Shown piece after piece: positions 35,775 through 45,939 of a stretch of 64,000 bases of DNA (the stretch's first letter is position 1; each line of letters begins with the position of its first letter). The stretch covers positions 62,001-126,000 of the forward strand of contig NZ_MIJY01000012.1 of NCBI RefSeq assembly GCF_001730305.1, read 5' to 3'. This DNA comes from Enterococcus termitis (GTDB lineage Bacteria > Bacillota > Bacilli > Lactobacillales > Enterococcaceae). The notes beneath the pieces are model-generated. The model worked only from the letters and a program-made list of their open reading frames with translations, did not search any database and had not been told where the DNA came from. A program made the position numbers and the translations under genes.

Positions 35775-36155
35775 TTACTTGAATTTATCGCATTGCAAGC
35801 TAACTGCTTCACCATTTGCAATTAAATGCTCTGCATGTTTTTCACCCCAGGTACAAAGCAAATCCAAAATTTCGCCCAGTGACTCACCATATTCGCTTAA
35901 GCTATACTCTACTTTTGGCGGAATTTGATTATAGACTTTTCGATCGATGATATTGTCTTGCTCCAACTCTCTTAATTGCTGCGTCAGCATCTTTTGTGAT
36001 ATTTTGGGGATTGCTCTGTGCAATTCACTTGTCCGCATCACTTGATGCCTTAAATTGCAAAGAATGATCGGTTTCCATTTTCCTCCGATGACATCCACCG
36101 TGACTTCTACCCCGATATTGTATTCTTTTTCAACTGTTGTCTGTACCTTTTCCAT
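35775..36155 (-). CDS. HxlR-family transcriptional regulator
   Basis: A 126-residue winged-helix regulator. DVIGGKWKPIILCNLRHQ (about residues 21-38) and SELHRAIPKISQKMLTQQLREL (two adjoining parts, about 43-64) are diagnostic of HxlR/MarR-like proteins, followed by the YSLSEYGESL wing. Family members often sense electrophiles or aldehydes through cysteines; Cys residues lie near 33 and 102. It is divergent from an aldo/keto reductase and SDR pair, which it probably controls. Confidence 0.9.
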   Translation of the reverse strand: MEKVQTTVEKEYNIGVEVTVDVIGGKWKPIILCNLRHQVMRTSELHRAIPKISQKMLTQQLRELEQDNIIDRKVYNQIPPKVEYSLSEYGESLGEILDLLCTWGEKHAEHLIANGEAVSLQCDKFK

Positions 36156-36311
36156 CGAAACCGCATCCTTTCGTTTTCTATTAAAGCAAAGAACTGTTGA
36201 TAAATCAATTACTTACTTTTAGGTGTGTATAAAACTTTAAAGTACGTACTGTTCAAACGAACAGGCGGCTGATACTATAGGTATATTCTAAAAGTGAAAG
36301 GAAGAGACACA
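36156..36311. promoter_or_regulatory. Divergent HxlR/reductase control region with two palindromes
   Basis: A perfect AGTACGTACT palindrome (36241-36250) abuts a CTGTTC-AAAC-GAACAG inverted repeat (36249-36264). Both lie where an HxlR dimer could control the reductase operon and itself. No clear -35/-10 pair is defined, although TACTAT near 36273 could be a -10. Confidence 0.6.
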
Positions 36312-37154
36312 ATGATTCAATCATTAACTGATACGATTTTATTAAATAATGGCGTAAAAATGCCTGGTTTTGGCTTAGGCGTCTTTCAAGTGAGCAATGA
36401 AGAAACAATTTTTTCAGTTCAAAAAGCCATCGAAGCAGGCTATATTAGTATCGATACTGCACAAATATACGGAAATGAAGCAGGTGTTGGCGAAGGAATC
36501 CGGCGCGGACTGGCAGCTACAGGTAAGACACGTGAAGAGTTATTCATCACTACGAAACTCTGGAATCACAACCTAAACTATGAGCAAACCATTTCCGCAT
36601 TTGATGAAAGCTTGTTAAACTTAGGTTTGGATTATGTAGATCTATATTTGATTCACTGGCCTGGAGACAATGAATTTCTAGCACCTTGGAAAGCCATGGA
36701 AGATTTATATGCAGCAGGAAAAATCAGAGCAATCGGTGTAAGTAATTTTGAACGCCATCATTTAGAAACCTTATTGGAATCCGCAAAAATCAAACCTGTT
36801 TTAAATCAAATAGAATTGCATCCGCGATTAGCTCAAAAAGAAATGCGTACCTTCGCAAAGGAAAACAACATCGCTATAGAAGCATGGGCTCCTTTGATGC
36901 AGGGGCAATTACTACAAGATCAAACTATTTTAGCCCTTGCAGAAAAGTATCAAAAATCCGCCGCGCAAATCATTTTACGCTGGCATATCCAACACGGGAT
37001 CATCGTGATTCCAAAATCTATGAAAGAAGAACGAATCGCAAGTAATGCAGCGATTTTTGATTTTGAATTATCCGAACAAGACTTAGAGATAATCGATCAA
37101 TTGAACAACGGTACTAGAGTTGGTCCACATCCAGATTTATTCTTTTTTGAATAA
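36312..37154 (+). CDS. Aldo/keto reductase
   Basis: A 280-residue NADPH-dependent reductase of the AKR5 type (2,5-diketo-D-gluconate reductase-like). The active site is visible as Asp48 and Tyr53 (SIDTAQIYGNE), Lys in FITTKLWNHN near residue 81 and His in YLIHWPGD near 113. IPKSMKEERIASNAAIFDF near 236 is the cofactor signature. The start at 36312 follows AAAGGAAG. It forms an operon with the SDR gene 24 bases downstream. The pair probably detoxifies reactive carbonyls if HxlR senses them, which is inference. Confidence 0.92.
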   Translation: MIQSLTDTILLNNGVKMPGFGLGVFQVSNEETIFSVQKAIEAGYISIDTAQIYGNEAGVGEGIRRGLAATGKTREELFITTKLWNHNLNYEQTISAFDESLLNLGLDYVDLYLIHWPGDNEFLAPWKAMEDLYAAGKIRAIGVSNFERHHLETLLESAKIKPVLNQIELHPRLAQKEMRTFAKENNIAIEAWAPLMQGQLLQDQTILALAEKYQKSAAQIILRWHIQHGIIVIPKSMKEERIASNAAIFDFELSEQDLEIIDQLNNGTRVGPHPDLFFFE

Positions 37155-37178
37155 ACAAATTACGAAGGAGGCAACAAT

Positions 37179-37973
37179 ATGGATATGGGAATAAAAGGGA
37201 AAACAGCACTTGTTACCGGCTCAACAAAAGGAATTGGTAAAGCGATTGCTGTGGCATTCGCAAAAGAAGGTGCAAACGTACTCATCAACGGCCGCAATGA
37301 ACAAGAGGTTCAACAAGTCGTCACTGAATTGAACCAGCAATATCCCTCAGCCACAGCACAGGCAGCCACAGGAGATATTGTAAACCCTGCGCATCGGGAA
37401 AAACTATTTTCACAATTTCCTAAAGTAGATATTCTGATCAATAATATGGGGATTTTTCAACCTATGGCATATGAAGAAATCGACGATGCAACGTGGGAAA
37501 CGTTCTTTCGTACAAATGTCTTAGCTGCTAATGCATTAGTTAAATTTTATTTACCGACAATGCTGGAAGAAAATTCTGGCAGAGTCCTCTTTATTGCCAG
37601 CGAAGAAGCCATCATGCCTTCTGGTGAAATGCCGCAATACAGCATGACTAAAACCATGCAGCTTTCTTTAGCAAAGAGCTTATCTAAACTCACAAAAGGC
37701 ACACTGGTCACCGTTAATACAATTATGCCTGGCTCTACTATGACCGAAGGCGTTCGTGATATGATTGAAAAGATGTATCCTGATCCAGCCTTGTCCTTAG
37801 AAAAAAAAGAAAAATTATTTATGCACAATAATCGACCACTTTCTCAAATTCAACGTTTGATCGATCCAGCGGAAATCGGACGTTTAGCAGTATTTGTGAG
37901 TAGCCCTTATGCTTCTGCCTTTAGCGGGGCAGCGATTCGCATGGACGGTGGTATGGTGCCGACGATTTTCTAA
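37179..37973 (+). CDS. Short-chain dehydrogenase/reductase
   Basis: A 264-residue classical SDR. TGSTKGIGKAIA at residues 14-25 is the NADP-binding glycine motif, NNMG near 89 the structural motif, and YSMTK near 151 the catalytic Tyr-x3-Lys, with a Ser in FIASEEA. AGGAGG lies seven bases before the ATG. It follows the aldo/keto reductase and is closed by a terminator. Substrate unknown. Confidence 0.92.
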   Translation: MDMGIKGKTALVTGSTKGIGKAIAVAFAKEGANVLINGRNEQEVQQVVTELNQQYPSATAQAATGDIVNPAHREKLFSQFPKVDILINNMGIFQPMAYEEIDDATWETFFRTNVLAANALVKFYLPTMLEENSGRVLFIASEEAIMPSGEMPQYSMTKTMQLSLAKSLSKLTKGTLVTVNTIMPGSTMTEGVRDMIEKMYPDPALSLEKKEKLFMHNNRPLSQIQRLIDPAEIGRLAVFVSSPYASAFSGAAIRMDGGMVPTIF

Positions 37974-38020
37974 AAAAGTGCTACATTGAAGTTGACACAG
38001 ACATGTTTAATCCCCAGATA

Positions 38021-38075
38021 AAAAAAGAGGAGATGCACAAAATTGCTCTACAATTTTTGTGCATCCCTCTTTTTC
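38021..38075. terminator. Terminator after the SDR gene
   Basis: AAAAAAGAGG-AGATGCACAAAA pairs with TTTTTGTGCATCCCTCTTTTT, followed by T residues. Strong, usable in either direction. Confidence 0.85.
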
Positions 38076-38178
38076 AGAAAGAAGTACTTCTAGTATCAAA
38101 GTTTCTTCAGATTTTCCAAGCTTTCATAATGACTTGCAAAGTTATATCCAAAGCTTAATATAACAGTCAACTTGATTA

Positions 38179-39402
38179 TTAGTCCTCTTCTTTTAATAAC
38201 CCTTTAAACAGTCCAACCGCAAAATCATTTGCATCGAATGGTTCTAAATCATTGATTCCTTCACCTAGTCCAACTAGCTTCACTGGTAAATGAAGCTCAT
38301 TACGGATCGCTAGTACAATACCACCTTTAGCAGTACCATCTAGTTTCGTAAGAACCAAGCCTGTAACATCTGTCGTTTCTTTAAACTGTTTTGCCTGTGA
38401 CATTGCATTTTGCCCTGTCGTTGCATCAACAACAAGTAACACTTCATGAGGCGCATCAGGTATCTCACGCTGAATCACACGTTTGATTTTCTCTAACTCT
38501 TTCATTAGATTGACCTTGTTTTGCAAACGACCAGCAGTATCTACTAATAAAATATCAGCATTTTCTGTTTTAGCACGCTCCACCGCATCGAAAACAACAG
38601 CCGCAGGATCGCCGCCAGCATTTCCACGAACAACCTCTACACCCGCACGTTCACCCCAAACAACTAATTGATCGATCGCTCCTGCTCTAAATGTATCTGC
38701 CGCGGCCATCAATACTTTTTTACCTTCTTGCTTGAACTCATGTGCTAACTTACCGATACTTGTCGTTTTACCTACACCGTTGACTCCTACAAACAGCATC
38801 ACTGTTAAGCCGTCGGTTTGAATATTCAGTGCATTATTTTCTTCTACACCTTCTGCTTCATATAAATCAACCATTTTTTCAATGATTGTATTTTGGATCA
38901 CCGCAGGTTTCTTTGCATTACGCAGTTTTACCTCTTGACGGAGTGATTCAGTGATTTTGATCGCTGTATCAAAGCCAACATCGGCACCGATCAAGGTTTC
39001 TTCTAGTTCTTCGAAAAAGTCCTCGTCTACCGAACGGAAATTAGCAAATAGTTCATTCAACCGTTGCCCAAAGGTTTTCCGCGTTTTTTCTAATCCTTTT
39101 TCATACTTTTCCTGTACCACGATCTCTTCTTGAATTTCTTCAACGACCTCAGGTTCAATCGTTTCTTCCTGCGGTATTTCATCCGTTATTGGCTGTGGTT
39201 CATCTACTGCTTCTGATTCTGCCTCAGCTTCCAGCTCTTTTTCTACGACAGGTTCAGCTTCCTCTTGTTGTGGTTGCTGTGGTTGTTCCTGATCAGCAGC
39301 TTCCGAAGTTGATTCTTCCAACGTTTCATCTATTTCCATATCGGCTGGTTTTGTTTCTTTTTCATTCATAAATGCCTTTTTTATTTTATCAAAAAATCCC
39401 AT
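38179..39402 (-). CDS. ftsY: Signal recognition particle receptor FtsY
   Basis: A 407-residue SRP GTPase. The N-terminal third is an acidic, Glu/Pro/Gln-rich A domain (about residues 15-105), followed by the N domain and the G domain with [14 protein letters not shown] (about 206-219), [10 protein letters not shown], and [12 protein letters not shown] towards the end. It docks SRP-ribosome complexes to the membrane for cotranslational insertion. In many Firmicutes it follows smc directly; here a HAD gene and a repeat array lie between. Confidence 0.96.
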   Translation of the reverse strand: MGFFDKIKKAFMNEKETKPADMEIDETLEESTSEAADQEQPQQPQQEEAEPVVEKELEAEAESEAVDEPQPITDEIPQEETIEPEVVEEIQEEIVVQEKYEKGLEKTRKTFGQRLNELFANFRSVDEDFFEELEETLIGADVGFDTAIKITESLRQEVKLRNAKKPAVIQNTIIEKMVDLYEAEGVEENNALNIQTDGLTVMLFVGVNGVGKTTSIGKLAHEFKQEGKKVLMAAADTFRAGAIDQLVVWGERAGVEVVRGNAGGDPAAVVFDAVERAKTENADILLVDTAGRLQNKVNLMKELEKIKRVIQREIPDAPHEVLLVVDATTGQNAMSQAKQFKETTDVTGLVLTKLDGTAKGGIVLAIRNELHLPVKLVGLGEGINDLEPFDANDFAVGLFKGLLKEED

Positions 39403-40230
39403 TTAATTTCCCCCCTTCAACGGTTCTAAAACAAATTTTTCAACAGCTTTTGCTACGCCATCATTATCATTTGTATCTGTGATCACATCTGCTAAAGCTT
39501 TCACACTCGCTACAGCATTTTCCATCGCAACGCCAAGACCGGCATATTCGATCATCGGCAAATCATTTTCCTCATCACCGATCGTCATGATTTCTTCTTG
39601 CTTGATGCCTAAATCTTTGGCCAACAGAGAAATTCCATATGCTTTTGTGATTCCTTTAGGCATAAATTCCAATAAATTACTTCTCGTTTTAATTACTTCA
39701 TATCGTTCATAGAATTCGCTCGGTATTTTTTTGATTTGTTCATCAAGATATTCTTCATCGATGGCAACGACCGCTTTATTGTAAATACGATCCGTTGTCA
39801 TTTGAGCTAATTCCACAGGTTCAAAGGTCAGCAGATTATTTAACTGGCTGTATAAGGATATATGGTCTTCAGAAACCGGCAGCTGCAACACTGTTCCATC
39901 AGATAAAATATCCAACGGTACATTTAATGTTTTAGCTAATTCGTGTAGTATATGGATATCCTCTAACGGCATCAAATTCTTTTCGATGATCTCTCCCGTA
40001 TCATTTTTTTGAACCAATCCGCCATTAAACGTGATACTATAATCACCATCATCGCACAATCCTAACGTTTCCAAATAGCCTTCAATCGCAGCTAACGGAC
40101 GCCCTGTACATAAAACAACCTTAACACCAGCAACTTTTGCCTGCGCTAAAACTTCTTTATTTCTAGTCGAAATCTCTTTCTCACTTGTAAGTAACGTACC
40201 ATCCAAATCAATAGCAACCAATTTAATCAA
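39403..40230 (-). CDS. Cof-type HAD-superfamily phosphatase
   Basis: A 275-residue HAD hydrolase with a C2B (Cof/YidA-like) cap. The nucleophile motif is IDLDGTLLTSE at residues 7-17, and motif IV is GDEENDLPMIEYAG near residue 217. These enzymes hydrolyse sugar phosphates or similar metabolites; specificity is not apparent. It ends one base before the ftsY start, so the two are probably cotranscribed. Confidence 0.9.
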   Translation of the reverse strand: MIKLVAIDLDGTLLTSEKEISTRNKEVLAQAKVAGVKVVLCTGRPLAAIEGYLETLGLCDDGDYSITFNGGLVQKNDTGEIIEKNLMPLEDIHILHELAKTLNVPLDILSDGTVLQLPVSEDHISLYSQLNNLLTFEPVELAQMTTDRIYNKAVVAIDEEYLDEQIKKIPSEFYERYEVIKTRSNLLEFMPKGITKAYGISLLAKDLGIKQEEIMTIGDEENDLPMIEYAGLGVAMENAVASVKALADVITDTNDNDGVAKAVEKFVLEPLKGGN

Positions 40231-40250
40231 ATAAAAACCTCCTTAATTTA

Positions 40251-40806
40251 AAAGCGGAACAGGCTCATTCTGCTCTGACTGAAAAATAGGAAATGTTGAT
40301 TGAGATGCTTTTTATCTCACTCTACATTTATCTTTTTTCCGAAGAGCTAGCCTGTGTAGCTGGATAACGAATAAAAGCGGAACAAATCGTCTAATCCTGT
40401 AGAAAATTAGGAAATTGACTTTGAGGCGCTTTTTGCCTCACTGGCTATTTGTCTATTTTCCTAAGGATTGATTTGTGTAGCTGGATAGAAATAAAAGCGG
40501 AACAAGCCGTTTAGCCTTGACAGAAAAATAGGAAAAATAAAATATGGCGCTATTTGCCATAATTTATTTTTATCTTTTTTCCGAGAGGCTGGCTTGAGCA
40601 GCTGGATAATACCAATGATCAACACTTTCTTGCGAAAGTCTTGTACTGTTCATCATCAACTCAAATCCTTTTCGTTGTGATTCTCAGTAAAAGCGGAACA
40701 AATCGCTTAGTCCTGTAGAAAATTAGGAAATTGACTTTGAGGCGCTTTTTGCCTCACTGGCTATTTATCTATTTTCCTAAGGTTTGATTGGTGCTAATGT
40801 TCATCA
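40251..40806 (+). repeat. Array of four covarying hairpin repeats between smc and the HAD gene
   Basis: Units begin near 40251, 40373, 40493 and 40689; a second repeat type fills 40613-40688. Each unit reads AAGCGGAACA...AGGAAA...GC.TTTT.GC...TTTTCC...TAGCTGGAT. Outer arms pair copy by copy: ACAGGCT/AGCCTGT, ACAAATC/GATTTGT, ACAAGCC/GGCTTG. Tips also covary: GAGAT/ATCTC, GAGGC/GCCTC, ATGGC/GCCAT. The last unit runs into the smc stop region. Confidence 0.85.
40613..40688 (+). repeat. Interposed repeat with ACTGTTCATCATC core
   Basis: Contains ACTTTCTTGCGAAAGT (hairpin) followed by CTTGTACTGTTCATCATC. Near-identical copies lie at 53668-53740 and 53861-53909, again flanking hairpin units, and diverged relatives at 13808-13870 and 17281-17345. 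Confidence 0.75.
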
Positions 40807-43800
40807 CGAGCCACTCTCTGAAACGATCGCTCCGCCTTCTTTCACTTCTTCTAAGCGGACAGAAACAATTTTAGATACTCCGGACTCCTGCATTGTCACT
40901 CCATACAGCACATCGGCTGCCTCCATCGTTCCTTTACGGTGCGTAACAACGATAAATTGAGTATCGTCTTCAAATTCACTTAAATAATGACCAAAACGAG
41001 AAACATTGGCATCATCTAAGGCAGCTTCCACTTCATCCAATACACAAAATGGTACTGGTCGTACACGGATAATCGAAAAGAGCAACGCAATAGCCGTCAA
41101 CGCTCGTTCTCCACCAGAAAGTAAACTTAAATTCTGTAGCTTTTTACCTGGAGGCTGCGCCTCAATTTCTACCCCAGTATTCAGTAAATCATCTGGATCG
41201 GTTAAAATCAATTCCGCTCGACCGCCGCCAAACATATTAGGAAATACTACTTTAAATTGAGCACGGATAGCTTCAAAAACTTCACTAAAACGAGCCTTGA
41301 CCTCTTCATCCATCTCGTTCATCGTTTCAAACAATTGATCTTTTGCATCTAATAGATCATCTCGTTGGGATACTAAAAATTCATGTCGTTCATTGACCTG
41401 TTCATATTGCTCGATCGCATTAAGATTGACTGGCCCTAAGCGTTCGATATCACGTTTCAATCGTTTTACTTCGATTTTAGCTTGTTCCTTATCAAGTGTT
41501 AGCTCATAATCTTCATTTGCACGTTCAAACGTCAAACTGTATTCTTCTTGCAAATATTGCAGCGAATTATCCAATTTGATCTCAGAACGGTTTTTTTCAA
41601 CTTCGATTTTGGTTTGCTCTGTTAACAAATGCTGCTGCTGTTTATTTTCTTCTGCTAACCCAGCATCGATTTGATCCACTTGTTCTTGTAATTGTTGACG
41701 ATTGGTTTTCGCTTCTTGAATACTGGTTTGCAGCTGTTCTTTTTTCTCTGCCAGTTGTTCTAATTGAACAGCTAGGCTTTCTTCAGTGACTTGGTGATCT
41801 GTCGAATGATCATTCAACTGCTGTAATTGTTGACGTAAAGCAGTCTCGCGTGCTAAAAATTCATCCAGCTGAGTTTGCTTTTCCGCCAATTGCTCAGTTA
41901 AATGAGCTAACTGCTCGGCTGCTACTGCTTGATCTGCCTGAATCTGATTGTAGCGTTCAAAGGCTTCTGCACGTAACGTTTCCATCTGGCTGGCTTCTTG
42001 ATCGACTTGTTTCATTTCTTTATCTAAATTATTTCGCTTTTGTTCAAGCTCTTGTTGTTGTTCTGTCAGCTCTTGTTTTCGTCTTTGATACTCTGTTAAG
42101 AACTGATGCAACTCACGGGCTTCAAATTCAAAAAGTCGTTGTTCTTTCGTTAAACGAGTGATTGTTTCTTCTTGGTTCGCTAGTTTATTCTGAAGCTCTT
42201 GTTGTTTTAAACGACTGATTTCACCTGCTGAACGTAATTGTTCCAGCTGTTCGTTTAGCAGCTTCACTTCGTCTGTCAGTTGCTGCACTTCTTTTTCAGT
42301 ATTTGCCAGTTGTTTTTCCACACGTTCCATTTGTTCGGTTAAGGTTTGAAGCTCCTGTGTTTGAGAAAACAGACTGCCTTGATTTCCTCGTTTATTCGCC
42401 CCACCAGTCATTGAACCACCGGAATTCATGACATCTCCTTCTAAAGAAACGACACGATACTGATAATTGACTGCCTTGGCCAGCTGATTGGCACTTTCCA
42501 AGCTTTCTGCTAGTAATGTAACGCCTAAAAGGTTTTGGATGACATTGCTAACTTCATCTGAATAATGAACCAGCTCACTTGCGATTCCTAAGAATCCCGG
42601 CACATTACTCACTCGATCGCGAACCGCATTGGACACATTTCTAGGCTTGATCGTGGTCAACGGTAAAAACGTTGCTCGACCACTATGCTGTTGTTTTAAA
42701 AAAGTGATCCCAGCACGTCCATCTTTTTCATTTTCAACCACAACATGCTGCGCTGCACCGCCCAAAGCTGTTTCAATCGCTACTGTAAACTCTTTAGGTA
42801 CATCGATCAATTCAGCCACCGCTCCAACGATTCCATTCAGTTGGTCTTTGTGTTTTAAAACCGCTCGAACGCCTTGGTAAAATCCAGAATAATTTTCTTG
42901 GATTTCTTGTAAACTCTTTTGACGAGCTTTAGCCTGCTGAACTTGGTTCATCGCTTGGTACATTTGCTTTTGCTTCGCTGCTAATTGGGCTTGTTTTTGA
43001 TCTAGCTGATGCTTCACTTGTGTATATTGTTCTCTTTGATCAGTTAGCGACTGGTCAGAAGCAGTCAACTGCTCTTCAACTTGGTCTTTTTCAGCCAAGG
43101 CCTCTGCCATTTGTTTTTCCAGCGCTTCATGTTTTTGAATCGACTGTTGATTTTTTGCCGTTTCCTGTTGATATTGGCGCTCTAGATATTTTAAATCATT
43201 CGTTGTACTTGCTTGCTCCTGCATCACTTCAACGTATTGACTGCGGAGTTCTTCCAATAATTCTTTTGAGGACTTGCTGTATTTTTCAACTTCTTGTTCA
43301 GACACATGGATCGCTTCAACCAATGTTTCACGATGTACTTTTTTCTCCGCTACCTTTGCTTGCAGATCTTGCACTTCTTCACGGTAACGTGTGATTTTCT
43401 CAGCATTTTCTTCCAATGACTGTTGATATTCAGTTGCTGTTTGCAGTGTATGCTTTGAACGTTCCACCAAAACATTCTTTTGACCTTCTGTTTGTTTCAA
43501 TGCTTCTGTGATCTGTAAAAGCTGCTGCTGTTCTTTTTCGATTTGCTCATCCAGCTTGTTGCGCTTTCCACGCAGTTGGAATAATTCATCTTCTGAATCG
43601 CGAATCTTTTTACTTGCAGTGCTTAGCTTTTCTTCTATTTCCGTTAGTTCTGCCGTTTTGATTTCCCAAACTGCTTTTGCGGCTTCGATTTCTGTAACGG
43701 TCAAGCTTACATCGATTTCCGTCAGTGTCTCTTTTAGTTTCAAAAACTCCTTGGCCGCTTCGCTTTGGGCAGCTAGAGGAGTCAGTTGGTCTTCTAATTC

Positions 43801-44388
43801 GTAAATGATGTCTTGTACACGACTTAAATTATCTTCTGTCTCAAACAATTTTTGTTCTGCTTTTTTCTTGCGTTGTTTGTATTTCAAGACCCCAGCTGCT
43901 TCTTCAAAAATTCCGCGTCGGTCTTCAGGCTTGCTATTAAAAATCGCTTCGACTTTCCCTTGAGAAATAATCGAAAAAGATTCCTTTCCTAACCCGGAAT
44001 CCATAAATAAATCATGGATATCTTTTAAACGACAGGATTGCTTATTGATAAAAAAGTCACTTTCCCCGGTTCGACGGAACCGACGTGTAACACTAATATC
44101 AGTAAAATCCAACGGCAAAAAATGATCACTATTATCTAATACAACCGTTACTTCTGCTATGTTCAGTGCTTTACGGCCTTCTGACCCGGCAAAAATAATG
44201 TCCGGCATCTTTCCACCGCGAAGACTTTTCGCCGATTGTTCGCCTAAAACCCAGCGGATCGCTTCAGTGATGTTGCTTTTTCCGCTGCCATTCGGACCGA
44301 CGACAGCAGTCACTCCATTTTCAAAATCTATAACGGTTCGATCCGCAAAGGATTTAAATCCTGCGATCTCAATTCGTTTTAAATACAC
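40804..44388 (-). CDS. smc: Chromosome partition protein SMC
   Basis: A 1194-residue SMC ATPase. The N-terminal head has GPNGSGKSNITEAIRW near residue 32; two long coiled coils (about 170-500 and 680-1010) flank the hinge near 520-660 (GIVGAVAELIDVPKEF, SGGSMTGGA). The C-terminal head carries the signature LSGGERALTAIALLF and Walker B FCVLDEVEAALDDANV. With ScpA/ScpB it forms condensin for chromosome compaction and segregation. I choose the GTG at 44388 (VYLKRIEIAGFKSF), about nine bases after GGAAGGAG, over a TTG seven codons earlier. It starts 23 bases after rnc. Confidence 0.96.
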   Translation of the reverse strand: MYLKRIEIAGFKSFADRTVIDFENGVTAVVGPNGSGKSNITEAIRWVLGEQSAKSLRGGKMPDIIFAGSEGRKALNIAEVTVVLDNSDHFLPLDFTDISVTRRFRRTGESDFFINKQSCRLKDIHDLFMDSGLGKESFSIISQGKVEAIFNSKPEDRRGIFEEAAGVLKYKQRKKKAEQKLFETEDNLSRVQDIIYELEDQLTPLAAQSEAAKEFLKLKETLTEIDVSLTVTEIEAAKAVWEIKTAELTEIEEKLSTASKKIRDSEDELFQLRGKRNKLDEQIEKEQQQLLQITEALKQTEGQKNVLVERSKHTLQTATEYQQSLEENAEKITRYREEVQDLQAKVAEKKVHRETLVEAIHVSEQEVEKYSKSSKELLEELRSQYVEVMQEQASTTNDLKYLERQYQQETAKNQQSIQKHEALEKQMAEALAEKDQVEEQLTASDQSLTDQREQYTQVKHQLDQKQAQLAAKQKQMYQAMNQVQQAKARQKSLQEIQENYSGFYQGVRAVLKHKDQLNGIVGAVAELIDVPKEFTVAIETALGGAAQHVVVENEKDGRAGITFLKQQHSGRATFLPLTTIKPRNVSNAVRDRVSNVPGFLGIASELVHYSDEVSNVIQNLLGVTLLAESLESANQLAKAVNYQYRVVSLEGDVMNSGGSMTGGANKRGNQGSLFSQTQELQTLTEQMERVEKQLANTEKEVQQLTDEVKLLNEQLEQLRSAGEISRLKQQELQNKLANQEETITRLTKEQRLFEFEARELHQFLTEYQRRKQELTEQQQELEQKRNNLDKEMKQVDQEASQMETLRAEAFERYNQIQADQAVAAEQLAHLTEQLAEKQTQLDEFLARETALRQQLQQLNDHSTDHQVTEESLAVQLEQLAEKKEQLQTSIQEAKTNRQQLQEQVDQIDAGLAEENKQQQHLLTEQTKIEVEKNRSEIKLDNSLQYLQEEYSLTFERANEDYELTLDKEQAKIEVKRLKRDIERLGPVNLNAIEQYEQVNERHEFLVSQRDDLLDAKDQLFETMNEMDEEVKARFSEVFEAIRAQFKVVFPNMFGGGRAELILTDPDDLLNTGVEIEAQPPGKKLQNLSLLSGGERALTAIALLFSIIRVRPVPFCVLDEVEAALDDANVSRFGHYLSEFEDDTQFIVVTHRKGTMEAADVLYGVTMQESGVSKIVSVRLEEVKEGGAIVSESGS

Positions 44389-44411
44389 GAATAAAACGGC
44401 TCCTTCCAAGC

Positions 44412-45104
44412 TTACTCAGGATATTTTTTAAGCGCTCGTTCAGCGGCATCCTGTTCTGCTAATTTCTTTGACTTTCCTTGTCCTGTGCCGATCAGTTTTT
44501 CATCAACATACACTTCGATTGAAAAAATCCGATCATGTGCAGGTCCTTCTTCATTGACTAGGCGGTAGTCAATATTTACGTCTCCTTGACGTTGTAGTAC
44601 TTCTTGTAAATGGGTTTTATGATCCATCTCATGTGAAAAAGCACCAGCATCGATTTTTGGAAAAACGACTTCTGCAATAAATTTCTTCGCTGCACCAACT
44701 TTTTGATCTAAATATAATGCGCCTAAGAAAGCTTCAAATAAATCGCAAAGCAGCGCTGGGCGTTGGCGGCCACCAGAATTTTCTTCTCCTTTTCCTAGAA
44801 GAATATATTGGTCGAAGTGACATTCTTTCGCAAATTTTGATAAACTATCCTCGCGAACGATTGCCGCACGCATTTTTGTCAGTTTGCCTTCCGGCATTTC
44901 TGGAAATTGCTTGTATAGATATTGAGAAACCAATAGTTCTAAAACAGCATCTCCTAAAAATTCTAAGCGCTCATTGTCAGATAGTTTTAAATAGCGATGC
45001 TCATTCACATAGGATGAATGTGTAAAAGCCTGTTCTAACAGGTTGACATCATGGAAAACAATGCCGTAACGTTCTTTTAGTTCGGTAGTTAACTGATTGT
45101 CCAT
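44412..45104 (-). CDS. rnc: Ribonuclease III
   Basis: A 230-residue dsRNA endonuclease. The catalytic domain bears the signature [14 protein letters not shown] (about residues 43-56) and the second metal-binding acid in [12 protein letters not shown] near 121. A C-terminal dsRNA-binding domain (about 158-226) ends in the [16 protein letters not shown] helix. It processes rRNA and structured mRNAs. The many long hairpin repeats in this window would be candidate substrates. It heads the rnc-smc unit. Confidence 0.96.
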   Translation of the reverse strand: MDNQLTTELKERYGIVFHDVNLLEQAFTHSSYVNEHRYLKLSDNERLEFLGDAVLELLVSQYLYKQFPEMPEGKLTKMRAAIVREDSLSKFAKECHFDQYILLGKGEENSGGRQRPALLCDLFEAFLGALYLDQKVGAAKKFIAEVVFPKIDAGAFSHEMDHKTHLQEVLQRQGDVNIDYRLVNEEGPAHDRIFSIEVYVDEKLIGTGQGKSKKLAEQDAAERALKKYPE

Positions 45105-45304
45105 TTTCTACATTCCTTTAAGTTTATTTACAACCTTCTCTATTATACTTTTTTTTCCAGTATTTTTAAATGGTTAGGGGAGAATTGCCGTAAAATCACA
45201 CATGAATCCTCATATTTGAACAATTTACTTAGCATTTTATCGTTGCTATAAGGTTTCTTATTCAATCCTTAAAGAAATAACCTCAATTTTACTAGGTAAA
45301 AAAA

Positions 45305-45375
45305 AGCGCCCAAGATTGAACTGATCCGAAAAATGACTCTTTTCAGGATCGCTAAACCTTTGACGCTCTTTTTTC
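45305..45375 (-). terminator. Imperfect terminator after ndk
   Basis: AAAAAAGCG at the left pairs with CGCTCTTTTTT at the right, and GATCC with GGATC inside. On the minus strand it follows the ndk stop and ends in T-rich sequence. Confidence 0.5.
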
Positions 45376-45377
45376 AG

Positions 45378-45779
45378 TTAATTACCAAAAAATCGATTTA
45401 TTTCTATTTGGGCTGATTCTGGTGAGTCTGAAGCATGAATGACATTTTGAGAGCTGTCGCCTCCATAATCTCCACGAATCGTTCCCGGTTCTGCTTTTAA
45501 GCTATTTGTTGCACCAATCATCTTTCTGACTGTTTTTATGACCTCTGTTCCTTCTAAAATAAGATAAACCACTTCTGAAGATGTCATATAAGTAATCATG
45601 TCTTCAAAGAAATCAAATTGTTTCACATGAGCATAATGCTCTTCTGCTAATTCCCGAGTCATTATTGCCACTTTTAGCTGACGAATCGTTAATTGTTTTC
45701 GTTCGAATCTTTGAAGTATTTCTCCTACTAACTTACGCTTTACACCATCCGGTTTAATAATAATCAACGTTTGCTCCAT
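45378..45779 (-). CDS. ndk: Nucleoside diphosphate kinase
   Basis: A 133-residue kinase that equilibrates nucleoside di- and triphosphates. The phospho-histidine lies in NVIHASDSPE (about residue 115) and the N-terminal EQTLIIIKPDGVKR is diagnostic. Length is slightly short compared with the usual 140-150. It is a single gene, preceded by AGGTAGAAGGCAG. Some lactic acid bacteria lack ndk, so its presence is worth noting. Confidence 0.95.
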   Translation of the reverse strand: MEQTLIIIKPDGVKRKLVGEILQRFERKQLTIRQLKVAIMTRELAEEHYAHVKQFDFFEDMITYMTSSEVVYLILEGTEVIKTVRKMIGATNSLKAEPGTIRGDYGGDSSQNVIHASDSPESAQIEINRFFGN

Positions 45780-45939
45780 CTGCCTTCTACCTCCGATTCA
45801 TTCCAGCGAAAATGTAAACGCTTAACATAGAGGTTATCATCACTAAGAACATCTGTCTAGTATATAGGTGACAAAAAAGAAAATTGGTTTGTTTAAACTG
45901 AATAGGATACCATTGATGATCTGTCTTTATAAATACAAT
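45780..45939. other. Intergenic region upstream of ndk
   Basis: A gap between ndk and the end of the opp operon. AATGTAAACGCTTAACA near 45810 has a central AANCG core but I do not call a cre site. Nothing else stands out. Confidence 0.3.

Noticed and set aside
41850-42161. Plus-strand open frames opposite smc, trp, recG and fakA
   Set aside because: They lie wholly inside well-recognised genes on the other strand, lack ribosome sites and encode no recognisable protein.
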